A stretch of DNA of 64,000 nucleotides from Chaetomium olivaceum (lineage: Eukaryota > Ascomycota > Sordariomycetes > Sordariales > Chaetomiaceae): positions 456,562-520,561 of the forward strand of contig JAYWVB010000024.1 in the NCBI GenBank assembly GCA_039881045.1, written 5' to 3'. Both the position numbers and the translations under genes were made by a program. Position 1 is the first letter of the stretch. Every line of letters begins with the position of its first letter. The notes under the pieces were generated by a model, which worked only from the letters and a program-made list of their open reading frames with translations, was not told the origin of the DNA and searched no databases. Below are positions 52,115 through 62,477 of the stretch, one piece after another.

Positions 52115-54962
52115 CCAAGGGGACGACGTCATCATCGGTCGGCCATGGATGGACGCTGATGAGATGGAATTGGCCCCCACGAGGGGGGAACTCTACATCG
52201 GCACGTCTGGCTTAGCGGTCAAAGAACGCAGTCACACAAAGGAGATCGACTTCCCAGTCAAGGGACAGACGGCGGGCATTTTTAAAGCACTGGTCAGGAG
52301 GATCCGAAGTACTCACCCTGGTAAGAGGGGGCCTGCTCAGGTGTTCGCAGCAAGTTTGGCAGATATCGAGAAGGCACTCGCCCCAAAGAAACACAGCGAC
52401 CCCCGCCAGAAGCTGCCAGAGCATTACCATGACTTCCTTCCACTATTCAACAGGGGGCAAGCCGACCAGCTACCTCCCCACCGGCCAGGTATCGACCATG
52501 AAATTACACTGGAGAAGGACACGAACGGCGCCGACAAAGCTCCTCCCTGGGGACCGCTGTACGGTATGTCGAGAGAAGAGCTGATCGTCTTACGGAAGAC
52601 CCTGACAGAGCTCCTCGACAAGAACTTCATCAGAGCGAGCAGCTCCCCAGCGTCCGCGCCAGTGCTGTTCGTCAGGAAACCAGGTGGTGGTCTTCGTTTC
52701 TGTGTCGACTATCGGGGTCTGAATGCCATCACCCGCAAGGATAGGTACCCGCTACCTTTGATTGGCGAGACATTGCGATCCTTGTCGAAAGCAAAGTGGT
52801 TCACGAAGCTGGACGTGATTGCTGCCTTCCACAAAATCCGCATCAAAGAAGGAGAAGAGTGGAAGACAGCCTTTCGCACGAGGTATGGGCTCTATGAGTG
52901 GCTGGTTACTCCTTTCGGCTTGACCGGCGCGCCAGCCACTTTCCAACGATACATCAACAACACGCTTCGCGAGTTCCTCGACGAATTTTGCTCGGCCTTC
53001 ATCGATGATATCCTTATCTATTCGGATGGCTCTCTAGCAGACCATAGAAAGAAGGTCCGGATGGTCTTGAAAAGACTCCAAGATGCAGGGTTGCAGATTG
53101 ACATCGATAAGTGTGAATTCGAGGCCAAGAGCGTCAAGTATTTGGGTTTCATCGTTGACGCCGGAAAGGGGATCCGAGTTGATCCGGAAAAGATCAAGGC
53201 GGTTGCGTCGTGGGAGCGCCCAAGGACCGTCAAGGGAGTACGCGGGTTCATTGGATTTGCCAACTACTATCGGGAGTTTGTACCAAACTTCTCGACCGTA
53301 GCGATGCCGCTCATCGCTCTGACCAAGAAAGGAGCCCTCTTTCTCTGGACGGATCAGTGTGAAGAAGCCTTCAAAGAGCTGAAGAAGCTATTGATCAGCG
53401 CACCGATCCTTGCACAATGGGACCCGGACCGGAAGACAATTGTGGAAACGGACTCGTCGGGGTACGCGATCGGAGGAGCCCTGTCTCAGTACGACGATGA
53501 GGGGGTCCTTCGCCCAGTGGCGTTCTTTTCGAAGAAGAACAACTCGGCAGAGTCGAACTACCCAATCCACGACAAGGAGCTTCTAGCTGTGATACGGTGC
53601 CTGGAACAGTGGGACGCCGAGTTGCGAAGCGTGCCGTCATTCGAGATCTGGACCGACCACAAGAACCTCGAGTACTTCCAGAAGAAGCGCCAACTCAGTG
53701 AGCGGCAGGTCCGCTGGGCTGAGATACTCGCCCGATACAACTTCTCGTTGACGTACCGGCCGGGAAAACAGGCCGTGGTTCCTGACGCCCTGTCTAGAAG
53801 AGAGCAAGATATGCCCCAGAACGCCGATGATGAGCGGCTCACGGGCCGCTGTTTCCAGTTATTGAAGGCTGCGAGAGGCAGAGCACTCCGCGTCAACCGC
53901 GGTGCCGCGGTGATGGTTCGAACTGGTTTTGTCAAGAACGGCGACCAGGACGGAGGAACAGACGATGAGGCAGACAAGTCGGATCCACCGGAGAACCCAT
54001 TCGCCGACGCCCCGTTGAAGGACCTCTGGAATCAGGGGCTGGAGGCAAACAACCGCTATTGGCTCATTCGGAAAATGGTTCTTGATGGCGAACGTCAGTT
54101 TCCTAGCCAGTGGGGGTTGCCCATCTCAATATCCGAGTGTTCTATCGACGAAGGAAAGCGGCTATGTTGGCGGGACCGCATTTGGATCCCCTACTTGGAG
54201 CCCCTACGTACTCGGATAATCCAGGAGACCCACGACTCGACGCTCGCCGGCCACCCAGGGAGAGATCTCACCAAGTCCCTTGTCAGTCGGAAGTACACGT
54301 GGCCGGGGCTCAGTCAAGATGTCCGGAGGTTCGTCCGAAACTGCAACGTCTGCGGGCGAACGGCTGTCTGGCGTGAGAAGAAGCGAGGACTGCTCAAACC
54401 TCTGCCCATCCCCGAGCGGATGTGGTCGGAAATCTCGGTAGACTTCGTCACCGACTTGCCTCCCTCCGGTCCAGACCAAGCGACGAACATCATGGTGATT
54501 ACGGAAAGACTGTTCAAAAATGTGATTTTCGAGCGGATGGCTTCAACCACCACAGAGGCCGTGGCAGAACGCCTGGTGGACTCCCTGATACGACATCACG
54601 GTTTCCCGCGCGCGATCGTTTCAGACCGAGGGCCGCAGTTTGTGAGCTTGATGTGGAAACGGATCTGTGAACTGCTCAAAATTACGCGGAGATTGTCGAC
54701 GGCGTACCATCCAGAGACAGACGGAGCAACAGAACGGATGAATCAGGAGATCGAACATTACCTCCGTTGCTACACCACGTATTGGCAAGACGACTGGGCT
54801 GACATGCTTCCGACTGGGATGCTGGCTATCAACAACCGTGACGCAACGTCAACAGGGATCAGCCCATTCTTCGCATCACACGGGTACCACGTTGACCTCG
54901 TGGATTTCGCCGACGACAAGGAAGGGAGGAACCCCTCCGCACAGAGGGGCAGTCGCCGGTAG
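52107..54962 (+). pseudogene. Ty3 pol: reverse transcriptase, RNase H, integrase (open frame, element non-functional)
   Basis: Long uninterrupted frame of about 950 residues. Reverse transcriptase shows PLPLIGETLRSLSKAKWFTKLD and the catalytic FIDDILIYS. RNase H shows VETDSSGYAIGGALSQYD, the DKELLAVIRCLEQW helix and WTDHKNLEYF. The integrase zinc domain has HDSTLAGHPG with C-x2-C in NCNVCG. The core has Asp in ISVDFVTDLP, Asp in AIVSDRGPQFV and Glu in ERMNQEIEHYL, i.e. the D,D-35-E triad. Although open, the element lacks gag and a 5' LTR, so this copy is not autonomous. The frame stops at 54962 while the integrase tail continues in another frame. Confidence 0.92.
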
Positions 54963-55701
54963 CCAAAGGAGAAGCGTTCGTCGCGCGACTGAGAGAGGCC
55001 ACAGCGTTCGCCCAAGCAGCGATGGCATCCGCACAAGAGCGGCAGGAGGAGTACGCCAACCAGGCACGACAGGCCGCAGAGCAGTTCCACGTGGGAGACA
55101 AAGTCTGGTTGAGGCTAAAGAATGTCAAGACCACTAGGCCTTCGAAGAAGCTCGACTGGCTCAACGCCAAGTACGAGATTACCGAGGTGATCAGCTCGCA
55201 TGCCTACCGGCTGAACACGCCCCCCGGAATACACTCCGTCTTTCACGTCTCTATGTTGAAGAGAGCCGCCGACGACCCATTACCGTCGCAGGTTCAGGAC
55301 GACACGCAGCCCCCAGCCATCATCGCTGAAGACACTGGGGAACAGGAGTGGCTCATCGAGGAGATTCTCGAGCGAGACAAAGAGGGAGGGGCCACCAAGT
55401 GCTGGTTAAGTGGGCAGGTTATGTCCAACCAACCTGGGAGCCATTGAGCGCCTTTCTAGACACGGCAGCGCTGGACAAGTTTGAGGCAGAGCACGGGAAG
55501 ATCACGCAGGACCTTGATCAGGACCAGAATAGAAGATACCCGGTCGAAGAAATCCTCGAGGTTAGGAAGAGAGGGAGGGGCAAACAAGTCCTAGTCAAGT
55601 GGACAGGCTATTCACAGCCTACATGGGAACCCCTAGCGAACTTCTTGGAAACGGATGCTCTAGCCAGGTTCGAGGCTGCTCATGGGAAGGTTAGGGACTA
55701 A
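54958..55701 (+). pseudogene. Ty3 integrase C-terminus with double chromodomain
   Basis: Continuation of the polyprotein in shifted frames. The GPY/F-like basic region includes DKVWLRLKNVKTTRPSKKLD and HSVFHVSMLKRA. After a further frame break near 55390 come two chromodomain-like repeats: EEILERD...QVLVKWAGYVQPTWEPL and EEILEVRKRGRGKQVLVKW...GYSQPTWEPL, each followed by ALDKFEAEHGK or ALARFEAAHGK. Chromodomains direct integration to heterochromatin. Two in tandem within a single element is less usual. Confidence 0.88.
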
Positions 55702-55710
55702 CAAAACCTC

Positions 55711-55736
55711 GAGGAGGAGGTGGAGGAGGGGGGTAA
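55711..55736 (+). other. polypurine tract of the Ty3 element
   Basis: An almost pure A/G run (GAGGAGGAGGTGGAGGAGGG and following) lies directly before the LTR start at 55737, where plus-strand DNA synthesis is primed. Confidence 0.85.
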
Positions 55737-56462
55737 TGTAACGGGCTGTGCCCGAGGTGGGCCTCGGTAACCCTCGGCCAGCTCACGTACAAGCACGATC
55801 CACCGAACCCCTGGATGAAGCTATTCCCAGTTGCCCCACAGCACACCTGTGACGAACCTCTCCTGGACCTTGTCCTGTTAGGGTTCAGTCTGATCGAAGG
55901 TGTCTTGCAAAGGTACTAGGTTCGGTGCAGCCAAAAGGTGCACAACAAAGACTTGTCTCAACAGTAGGCTCTCGAGCTTGTAGCGAACTGTAGTTGTGAT
56001 TGCTAACTGGAGAACTCCCAGAGCTCTCCAGAACGAGTGACTATATACTATCTAATTCCTGGGTGCTCAGTGTGCTCAGTGTTTCTTCCTTTCTGAGGTC
56101 ACTGATCACACTGGTCACTTCCCTGTATTCCTGTGTTCTGATTGGCTATGCGTCTTCCTGTGCTCAGTGTGCTCAGTCTTCCGTCTTTCCCCGTTTCCCT
56201 GGTCACACTGAGCATCCTTCATTCTCATTTGATTGGTCCTTCGGAATGACTGGTTCGGGGCGTCCCGCGCCTCCGAGGTCCCACCTGTTGGCATATTCGT
56301 GACAACACCGAACATTCTAGCAATGCGCTCGGGCCACCGCACTCGCGATCATAAAGCAGCCACGAGCTGCCAGACTCCCTCACCTTTCCTTTTCTTCTTC
56401 AAGCTTAGTGTACTCGTAGAGTCGTCACCAGCTAGTTGCAATATACTCCTGGGACCGTTACA
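55737..56462 (+). repeat. 3' LTR of the Ty3 element (family A) with a nested insertion
   Basis: LTR starting TGTAACGGGC and ending CCGTTACA, 726 bp in total, made of about 264 bp of family A LTR plus 462 bp of insertion (457-bp family B LTR plus its 5-bp duplication). Compared with the intact solo LTR at 21676-21941 the break falls at the sequence CAGCACACC. Confidence 0.93.
55848..56304 (+). mobile_element. solo LTR, family B, nested in the Ty3 3' LTR
   Basis: This 457-bp LTR (TGTGACGAAC to TTCGTGACA) was inserted into the older family A LTR. The 5-bp target duplication ACACC is exact (55843-55847 and 56305-56309). Without the insertion the host sequence reads through to match the solo LTR at 21676. 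It is of the same length and mostly the same sequence as the LTR at 23798-24254, which lies in the other orientation. Confidence 0.95.
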
Positions 56463-56734
56463 GAACACTGTAAGTTATTTATGTTCTCTTAACCCAAACG
56501 TGCTTCACTTTCTGTAGATATCTCGAAAACGAATAATGTCCAGCTCTCTATTCCTAAATCTACGCCCTAACTCCCTTGTCCCACGCCTCGAAGCGAATGA
56601 CGTCCACCTCTTTTATTCCAGTTCCGAATCCACAGCCTCTCTCCGACGTCCCACACCAGCGCCCAGTCAGCTCGTATTAGCATGGCAGAATGCTAGAATC
56701 ATCACGAAATCCAAGCTTCGAGTTTGGTTTGAGT
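56463..56734. other. intergenic, 3' of the retroelement
   Basis: This 272 bp stretch directly follows the LTR end. Nothing else was recognised. Confidence 0.5.
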
Positions 56735-57091
56735 TTAAGACCCAGTCGCCCGGGGCCGGCCACTCGTAGTAGTGCTAGTAGCATCGTCGCGATCCACAAT
56801 CTCGCCAAACCCACCCGACTCGAGGTCATCAGCGTGGCGCGCACGGACGCGGCTAGCAGGAGAGCCCATGTCGTCGTCCTCGTCGATGATGCTGCCGACT
56901 GCCAGGCCTGTAGGGGCGTCGACTGTCAAGACGTCGGTGTTGGCGGCATCGTCGCAGTCGGAGGCAGCGACGATGCGCCGGTCTGACTTGGAGACGCAGT
57001 AGGTCTCGGTCTGCTGGGCGAGAGCGGTCTGGGCAAAGAAAGCAGCCGCGGCGAATTGCAGGGCTGGGAGAAGGATGTGGTTGCGCTTCAT
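56735..57091 (-). CDS. small secreted protein, unknown family
   Basis: Single-exon protein of 118 residues with a clear signal peptide (MKRNHILLPALQFAAAAFFAQTALA). The mature part is acidic, with a Cys in ETYCVSKSD and another in AASDCDDAANTD, then a short hydrophobic segment (TVDAPTGLAVGSIID) and a low-complexity Asp/Arg/Thr-rich tail. A TATA-like element (GTATAAG on the minus strand, 57227-57233) lies about 140 bp upstream. No domain is recognised. It lies between a retroelement and a pseudogene in a decaying region, so effector-like or orphan status is possible but unproven. Confidence 0.6.
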   Translation of the reverse strand: MKRNHILLPALQFAAAAFFAQTALAQQTETYCVSKSDRRIVAASDCDDAANTDVLTVDAPTGLAVGSIIDEDDDMGSPASRVRARHADDLESGGFGEIVDRDDATSTTTSGRPRATGS

Positions 57092-57828
57092 GGTTGCGGT
57101 GGGTGGTGGTTAAAGGATTGTCTGGGGTAGGCCTGGTTATTGGACTTTGATTGAGTAATGTGCAGAGTGACTATGGTGGATGAGCTTGATGAATTCGTTT
57201 TTAGAAATAGTAAGGAGAGCTATCTACTTATACTTTTTTGCTCCTCCGAAACCTAAGCAAACTACCATAGGTTTCTCTCTTGTGTGTGTTGCCAACGTGG
57301 TCGCGAGCCCTCCTACGCGAGGACCAGGTCGCTCCATCCAGCCTTGACCGACACACCTTCACGACGGCCACGCTCGCTCCAGTTTCACGGTTTTGGTGGT
57401 GGAAGCGGCATTCTCGCCGGGTAATTGTCACTGTAACTCCGGTGACCATTAAAATGACCATTGGCCGGATTTGTTTGAAACCCCGGCTTTATTGCAGCGA
57501 GTAGAAAGGAATCGGTTTTGAGGGTGGCTGTCAGCCTGGCGGCCAGGTCTCCGGCCCGGGCCGTTGGCACGGGATCTACGAAACAAGGATTTGTTTCAGG
57601 TGTCGCCACGTTGGCGACCGCTGCACAAAGCGGTCCCTCACCGTTGGTACTAAATTAGTTGCTCACGTACGGGTCAAGATAAAACGGCCCTATTGCAGGC
57701 GTTCCAGGCCGTGTAAATCCGAAGCGTTGAGGACATAAATACTAGGTAGTAACCTTACCTGCCGAAGACCTGCCACCCTGGCGCTACACCGGAGCACTCA
57801 CTCCAGCAACTTTACACACAACACCAAC
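57092..57828. other. intergenic region upstream of the Gsp synthase relic
   Basis: This 737 bp region carries the promoter of the small secreted protein (TATA at 57227-57233, minus) and the leader of the pseudogene. No other gene is supported. Confidence 0.45.
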
Positions 57829-59275
57829 ATGCGTCGAGTCCCAGTTAACAAGCGGCCCAACGCCACGCGACTCGTGCAGAGCCAAGGGTTGGTGTACTCT
57901 AAGAACCCGGCGCCCGGAGACCCGTCCGACCCCTACTGGCCCGACGATCGATACTACTCCTTCACTACCGAGGAGATTGCGCTACTCGAAAGAGCCGGCC
58001 AAGATGTCTTTAACATGTGCTGCGAGGCCGCCGATTACCTTGTTGAGCACCCGGACTTGATTACGGGGAAGCTGGCCATCCCTGCATTTGCGCTCAACCA
58101 AATATTAAGTCGTGGAACCGCGAGCCTGCCTGGGCTAGCGTCTACGGCCGCTTCGACGTGTGCTTTGGGGGCCTCGACCATGTAGACCCCCGGCTTCGCG
58201 TTCCCAAGTTTTACGAGTTTAACGCCGACACCCCCACGTCGCTTGTCGAGGCTGCGTCGATCCAATGGCTCTGGCTCGAGCAGACCGGTCACGGCAACGA
58301 CCAGCTCAACTCCATAACCGAACGGCTCATCGAGGCCTGGAAGCGGAATTTGACGCTCGTCGAAAAGGAGCTGGGGCACCCTGTTAAGGTGCATTTCGCG
58401 CTAGGGAAGGGAGAGCCGACGGGTGAGGATGCTATGAATACGACCCTTTTAATGGACACATGCCAGCAAGCAGGCTGGCCAACCAAGGATTGTTTATGGA
58501 AGAGATCTCTCTCTCCCGCCACGACGGGCGTTTCTACGATCACGAGGGGGAGCATATAGACGTTGTCTTTAAGCTCTATCCATGGAGTACATGGTGGAAC
58601 AAAAGTTTGGCGAGGCGTGCTTCAAGGACATGGAACGCATCGGCGAGCGCAGCGCGGTAGGGGAGTACATCGGTGGGACCGTGTGGATCGAGCCGCCGTA
58701 CAAGATGCTATGGAGCAACAAGGCCCTATTTGCCCTTCTCGGCAGCTCTTCCAGAACGACCCGCGGTCACAATGGCTGCTCCCCACCTACTTCGAGGGCG
58801 AGGCGCCCGCGTCGCTAACCAAGTTCGCACGAAAGCCTATCTTTGCCCGCGAGGGCGCCGACGTCGTCCTGCAGGCGGATGGTGAGGTAATCCAGGATGC
58901 AACAACCGGAGACTACGGCAAGAGGGTTATGTAGTGCAGGAGCTCGCGCTACTACCGGAGTTTAAGGATGACGAGATGTCTCACATTATCCCGTACTCGG
59001 TCTTTGGTTCGTTGACGGCGAGGTTGCAGGGATGGGCATCCGTGAGGACAAAACGCCCATTACAACTAATGGGTCTATGTTTATTCCCCATTCCATTTCA
59101 GATGGGGCGGTCACCTACGAGAGGCAGCTAGTCCCGGACCTGAATGAAATCGAGGCGTCTCTAACGGTGGAGCGGTACACAGACGTAGCGGAGGGGACAC
59201 GCGATGTTCTTAGGTATATAAGAGCATCGCCAACTAGACCGGCGGCTCTATCTTTTTGTTCCTTAGATTTCTAGG
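57829..59275 (+). pseudogene. glutathionylspermidine-synthase-like (ATP-grasp) pseudogene
   Basis: Broken gene for a C-terminal-type glutathionylspermidine synthase/amidase family protein. Blocks in order: DRYYSFTTEEIALLERA, then KSWNREPAWASVYGRFD, VPKFYEFNADTPTSLVEA (the conserved EFNADTPT motif), GHPVKVHFALG, GLFMEEISLSR, FKLYPW, EYMVEQKFGEACF, EGEAPASLTKFARKPIF, QELALLPEF, EVAGMGIREDKTPITTN and, near 59160, TVERYTDVAEG. These lie in alternating frames. Breaks fall at about 58107, 58490, 58585, 58740, 58925 and 59015, each consistent with a one-base insertion or loss and none with a GT-AG intron. The family is common in bacteria and patchy in fungi, so acquisition by transfer and later loss is possible (inference). 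Confidence 0.88.
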
Positions 59276-59674
59276 TAGGTATTAATTTCTTCAGGCCCGC
59301 AAAGCTCCCTACTACTCCACTACTACTACTCCACAATGATAGTCCCCCAGGAATCTGGGAAAATTCCGTCCGAGTTCCCCTCAGGGGGGTAGAGTGCGCC
59401 CCAGGGAGTTGAGTTCCACCCTATGATTGGGTCAAAAGACTGAGACGCGGTTCTCGCAGTGGAGTACCTAATCCTGTGTAATTACAGATTAGTTCAGCAG
59501 GAGTCGTAGTCGTAGTAGGGGGGAGGGAGGAGGAACGCGAAGCACACCTTCGGATTCTTTTCTTCTTTTTATTTCTTTTTTAAAAAAAGAAAAATCAGCA
59601 AATTCAGCAGCAGAGGGTTCCGAACGGACGGCTGGCAAGACACCAAACAGCCCGTAGATTCAGTTAACTATACG
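59276..59674. other. low-complexity intergenic region before OrsD relics
   Basis: This 399 bp region includes CTACTACTCC microsatellite-like text near 59310 and a T/A-rich block (about 59556-59590) with the palindromic run CTTTTTTAAAAAAAG. No gene was recognised. Confidence 0.5.
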
Positions 59675-61950
59675 ATGATGGAACCCTTCGTCCACCTGCC
59701 GCAGCACCGAGTCGTGATATGCAAGCGCTGCCGATTCGCCTGCGTGGCCAACGAGGTGGCGGCCCACTTACGGACTCGACACCTCGAAGTGTCCGTCGCC
59801 CAGCGACACGCCATCAACCGTGCGGTACGGGAGATACCCGACATCCTCCGGACGCAGGCTGACTTGGCCGGATTCGAATTCCCTCCGCCGACGTCCGAGC
59901 CATTCCGTGGCGGCCAAGCACGCTCTACGCTCCTCGTCTACTTCACGGCGTCGCGGGCCTCGGCGCAGACGGGTCTTCGTTCGAGAGACCCTCGCGGTAC
60001 ACATCCAAGCTTTCCGCCCTGATCTATTGCGCACGCCTCCTTCTTTTGAGACCGTTCCCTCCCGCGCTTTCCCCACCACCACATCCGGATAGCAGCCGGC
60101 CGCACCGGAATCAGGTCGAGCGCCTGAATAAAGTCCGGGTGCCAGCATTCTGCCTGGGTTCCCAGGCCCCCGTAGGCGAGCTGCTCAGTCTTCGGACCTA
60201 TGGCCGCAGGTTAGCACGGTCGGATGGACCCACCTTCCGTGTCCGGTGGAGCGGAGGACGACCAGGTCTTGTCGTGGGACGAGGGCCGTATCTCGATGCA
60301 GCAGTTTCGGGCTCTCTCGCACGACTTGCTCCGGTCCGTCCGTCGTCGACGAGGCGCCTGATGTACGACTTGCAGCGCAGGTCGATCTCCACGCCCTCCG
60401 GGACAAGTTGTCGGATGTGGGAAAAAGGCTACTCGTTCGTGACCGAACCGGCGAACCACCTGGTCGATGGCCTTCTTAGCCTTGCGGACGTGCCTGCCTC
60501 TCCCCCGTGAATGCTGATCGGTAGGAACGGATGGGACCAGCAGGCCGTCCGTCGCTTATCGAGCTGCACGACCAAGCGCTGGTGGGAGCTCATGGCACTG
60601 ATCCACCTCACCGGCGGGCAGCTGCTCGGCGACGGAGCTGATGGGCCTCGAACATTGCAACGGCGCTTCGACAAGCCGGGGCATATACGTCTACGACGGC
60701 TCCTTCTTCCTCGTAACCAGGCATACCAAGTCTCGTACGGCTACTAACCAAGAGTTCCAAGTCGCCCGCTGCTGCCGGACGGGGTCGGCCGACTCCTCTA
60801 CCTACCTTGTTATATCCGGCCGTTCACGTACATGCTGCAACGGCGGTGCTACGAATCAACGTCGACTCTTCGTTGCTGTTCTGCTCCCCGCAGAGACCCG
60901 ACAGACTGTGGAAGACACAGGTCCTTTCAGGGGCGCTACAGCGGCTCACCGAATCAACCGTCGGCCGAGCGTTTGGCACACATGTATATCGGCAGCTCTC
61001 CATTGCCGTTACTGAGAAGCACGTTCGGCAAATCAGGAATCCGTTTGACCGCTGCAATGATCGAACGGGCGACGCTGACAGTGGCGTGGCGTTCGCCTGG
61101 CAGAGCGGACATCGGCCCTGGCAGAGAGCCTGCACGTACGGGCTGGACGGGGCCTTCCCCGACAGCCTCCAACCCGCCCTTCTGCAGCTTTACAAGTGGG
61201 TATCTTTGGAATGGCACGGGTTTCTGCAGCTCGGGCAGCCGAATCCGGCGCGCCAAATCCCCGGAATGGCGGCGCAGCCTCCTCGAGTTTCTCTACAGCC
61301 GAACGACTGCCCGCTTGACGTCCGTGAGCCGGCGTCCGCCGTGCCGCTTGTTCGGACCGTACAGCCTCGAACAGCTCCGAATGGCCCGCAGCCAGATCGT
61401 ACCCTACCTGGCCATCGATCCGACCAAGCTGACGAGAAAGGGCCTGATGCGTTTCCCGTCTACAGACCGCCGAAGAGGCGGCGTTTAGAAGAAGGAGAAA
61501 AGCCTCTAAAGCCTCTAGCCCCCAGGGCCGAGAGTGCCCCCAATTATACGGCCCCCGACGATCCTAGCGTACAGTCGGCCAGATGCCCACAGGACTTAGA
61601 ATCTCGCTCGAGATCAGTAAAGAAGATGTTTCCAACAAGTACAGAAATGGGAACGGGGACAGAAACGCGAGCGGTACCAGCTATCGCGCAGGATGGGGCC
61701 AGGGTCGTGACCGTTAGTCAGCTACCTATCCTAGCCCCTATCCCAGCCCCTACACGAGGGAAGGGGTTACGTATAGTGCTGTTCGATGAATTCTTCAAAC
61801 GATTGCCCGCGGTTCCGGATCGCGATTTGCCGCGAGCACTGTGGTGCGGTTACGGCGAAATCGGTTGCGGCACATGTCGATTTGCAGCACTCCTCTCTAG
61901 CCCCAGGGGATCGGCGGCGCATCGTGGAAGAGGCGTTGGCGCTGCAAGAT
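59675..61950 (+). pseudogene. degenerate OrsD/DUF3505-type, telomere-linked-helicase-associated relic (copy 1)
   Basis: The N-terminus keeps the OrsD/DUF3505 C2H2-like pattern, LPQHRVVICKRCRFACVANEVAAHLRTRH, quoted only in part: VICKRC ... HLRTRH. The downstream sequence carries family-like blocks in several frames: LEHCNGASTSRGIYVYDGSF, then RHTKSRTATNQEFQVAR (frame of 60641-61015), YRQLSIAVTEKHVRQI, VAFAWQSGHRPWQR and YGLDGAFPDSLQPALLQLYKW (frame of 60807-61952). These correspond to the long non-catalytic part of proteins that in many ascomycetes lie at subtelomeres with RecQ-type telomere-linked helicases (recalled family knowledge). Numerous stops and frame changes make it non-functional. 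No helicase motifs are seen in the window. Confidence 0.68.
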
Positions 61951-62366
61951 GACGGTTCGCTAGCCGCTGACGTAGACGGCATCCAATTCCCCATCGAGGT
62001 GGTGCCGGCGATCGACGGATTACCGGTGTGGAGCGACGGCAAGAAGTGCATCGAGTGCGGGTAACAGCAGGTGGCGTAGCACATCCAGAAGCATTGCCGG
62101 TTAGAGCACGGTTGGGCCAACCCAAGGGGGCGCGGCGGCAAGCCCGGGCCCAGCCAGCAGGCGGGTTAGGCGACGTATGGGTGGATGGGGTGTATTGCCA
62201 GCGGTTTGGGCAGGCCGGTACATTGCAGCGGTTGTTCGAGGTGACGACGCCGGCCAACGAGGCTATAAGCGGGACTAGGTTGTCGGCCAACATGTGGGTG
62301 AGGGCGGCTAGGGGTATGGCTAAGGGGAGCGTAAGAGTAATTTCGAGGGAAAAAGTAATAGAGTAG
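61786..62366 (+). pseudogene. OrsD/DUF3505 relic (copy 2, tandem)
   Basis: Second copy of an OrsD N-terminal unit. FRIAICREHCGAVTAKSVAAHVDLQH carries the C-x-H-like motif, given here by ICREHCGAV and AAHVDLQH, followed by VVPAIDGLPVWSDGKKCIECG and, after a frame break at about 62062, the block WVDGVYCQRFGQAGTLQRLFEV. Nearly the same sequence recurs about 700 bp later, so this is one half of a tandem duplication. Relative to copy 3 it lacks the segment between about 62950 and 63080. Confidence 0.72.
62070..62300. repeat. tandem duplication, left arm
   Basis: The stretch beginning CACATCCAGAAGCATTGCCG and continuing to about 62270 is nearly identical to 62769-62960, with small indels such as GGGGGCGCGG versus GGGGCGCGG. 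The spacing of the two arms is about 700 bp. Confidence 0.85.
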
Positions 62367-62477
62367 GGAAAAAACGAGGTTGGTAAATTAGGGAGTAAGA
62401 GTTATTGTTTATAGCAAGTACTCTCGTAAAGCGGACCCGCTTACGAAAACAGCAAGCATGGCATCGTTCGAGACGAA

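Larger units (their letters stand above)
51785..56462 (+). mobile_element. 5'-truncated Ty3/gypsy chromovirus with nested LTR
   Basis: LTR retrotransposon lacking its 5' LTR, primer-binding site and gag. It retains protease, reverse transcriptase, RNase H, integrase and two chromodomains, then a polypurine tract (about 55711-55736) and a 3' LTR (55737-56462). The long pol frame (about 2.9 kb) is intact, but one-base breaks lie in the protease (about 52110), after the integrase (about 54955) and in the chromodomain region (about 55390). The 3' LTR belongs to the same family as the solo LTR at 21676-21941. A second family's LTR sits inside it. The left boundary is approximate. C-to-T stop codons typical of RIP are not evident. 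Confidence 0.9.

Noticed and set aside
60807..61952. 381-residue open frame as an intact gene
   Set aside because: Only its middle matches the OrsD/telomere-linked family; its start and end are arbitrary and the rest of the family's sequence lies in other frames, so it is part of a relic.
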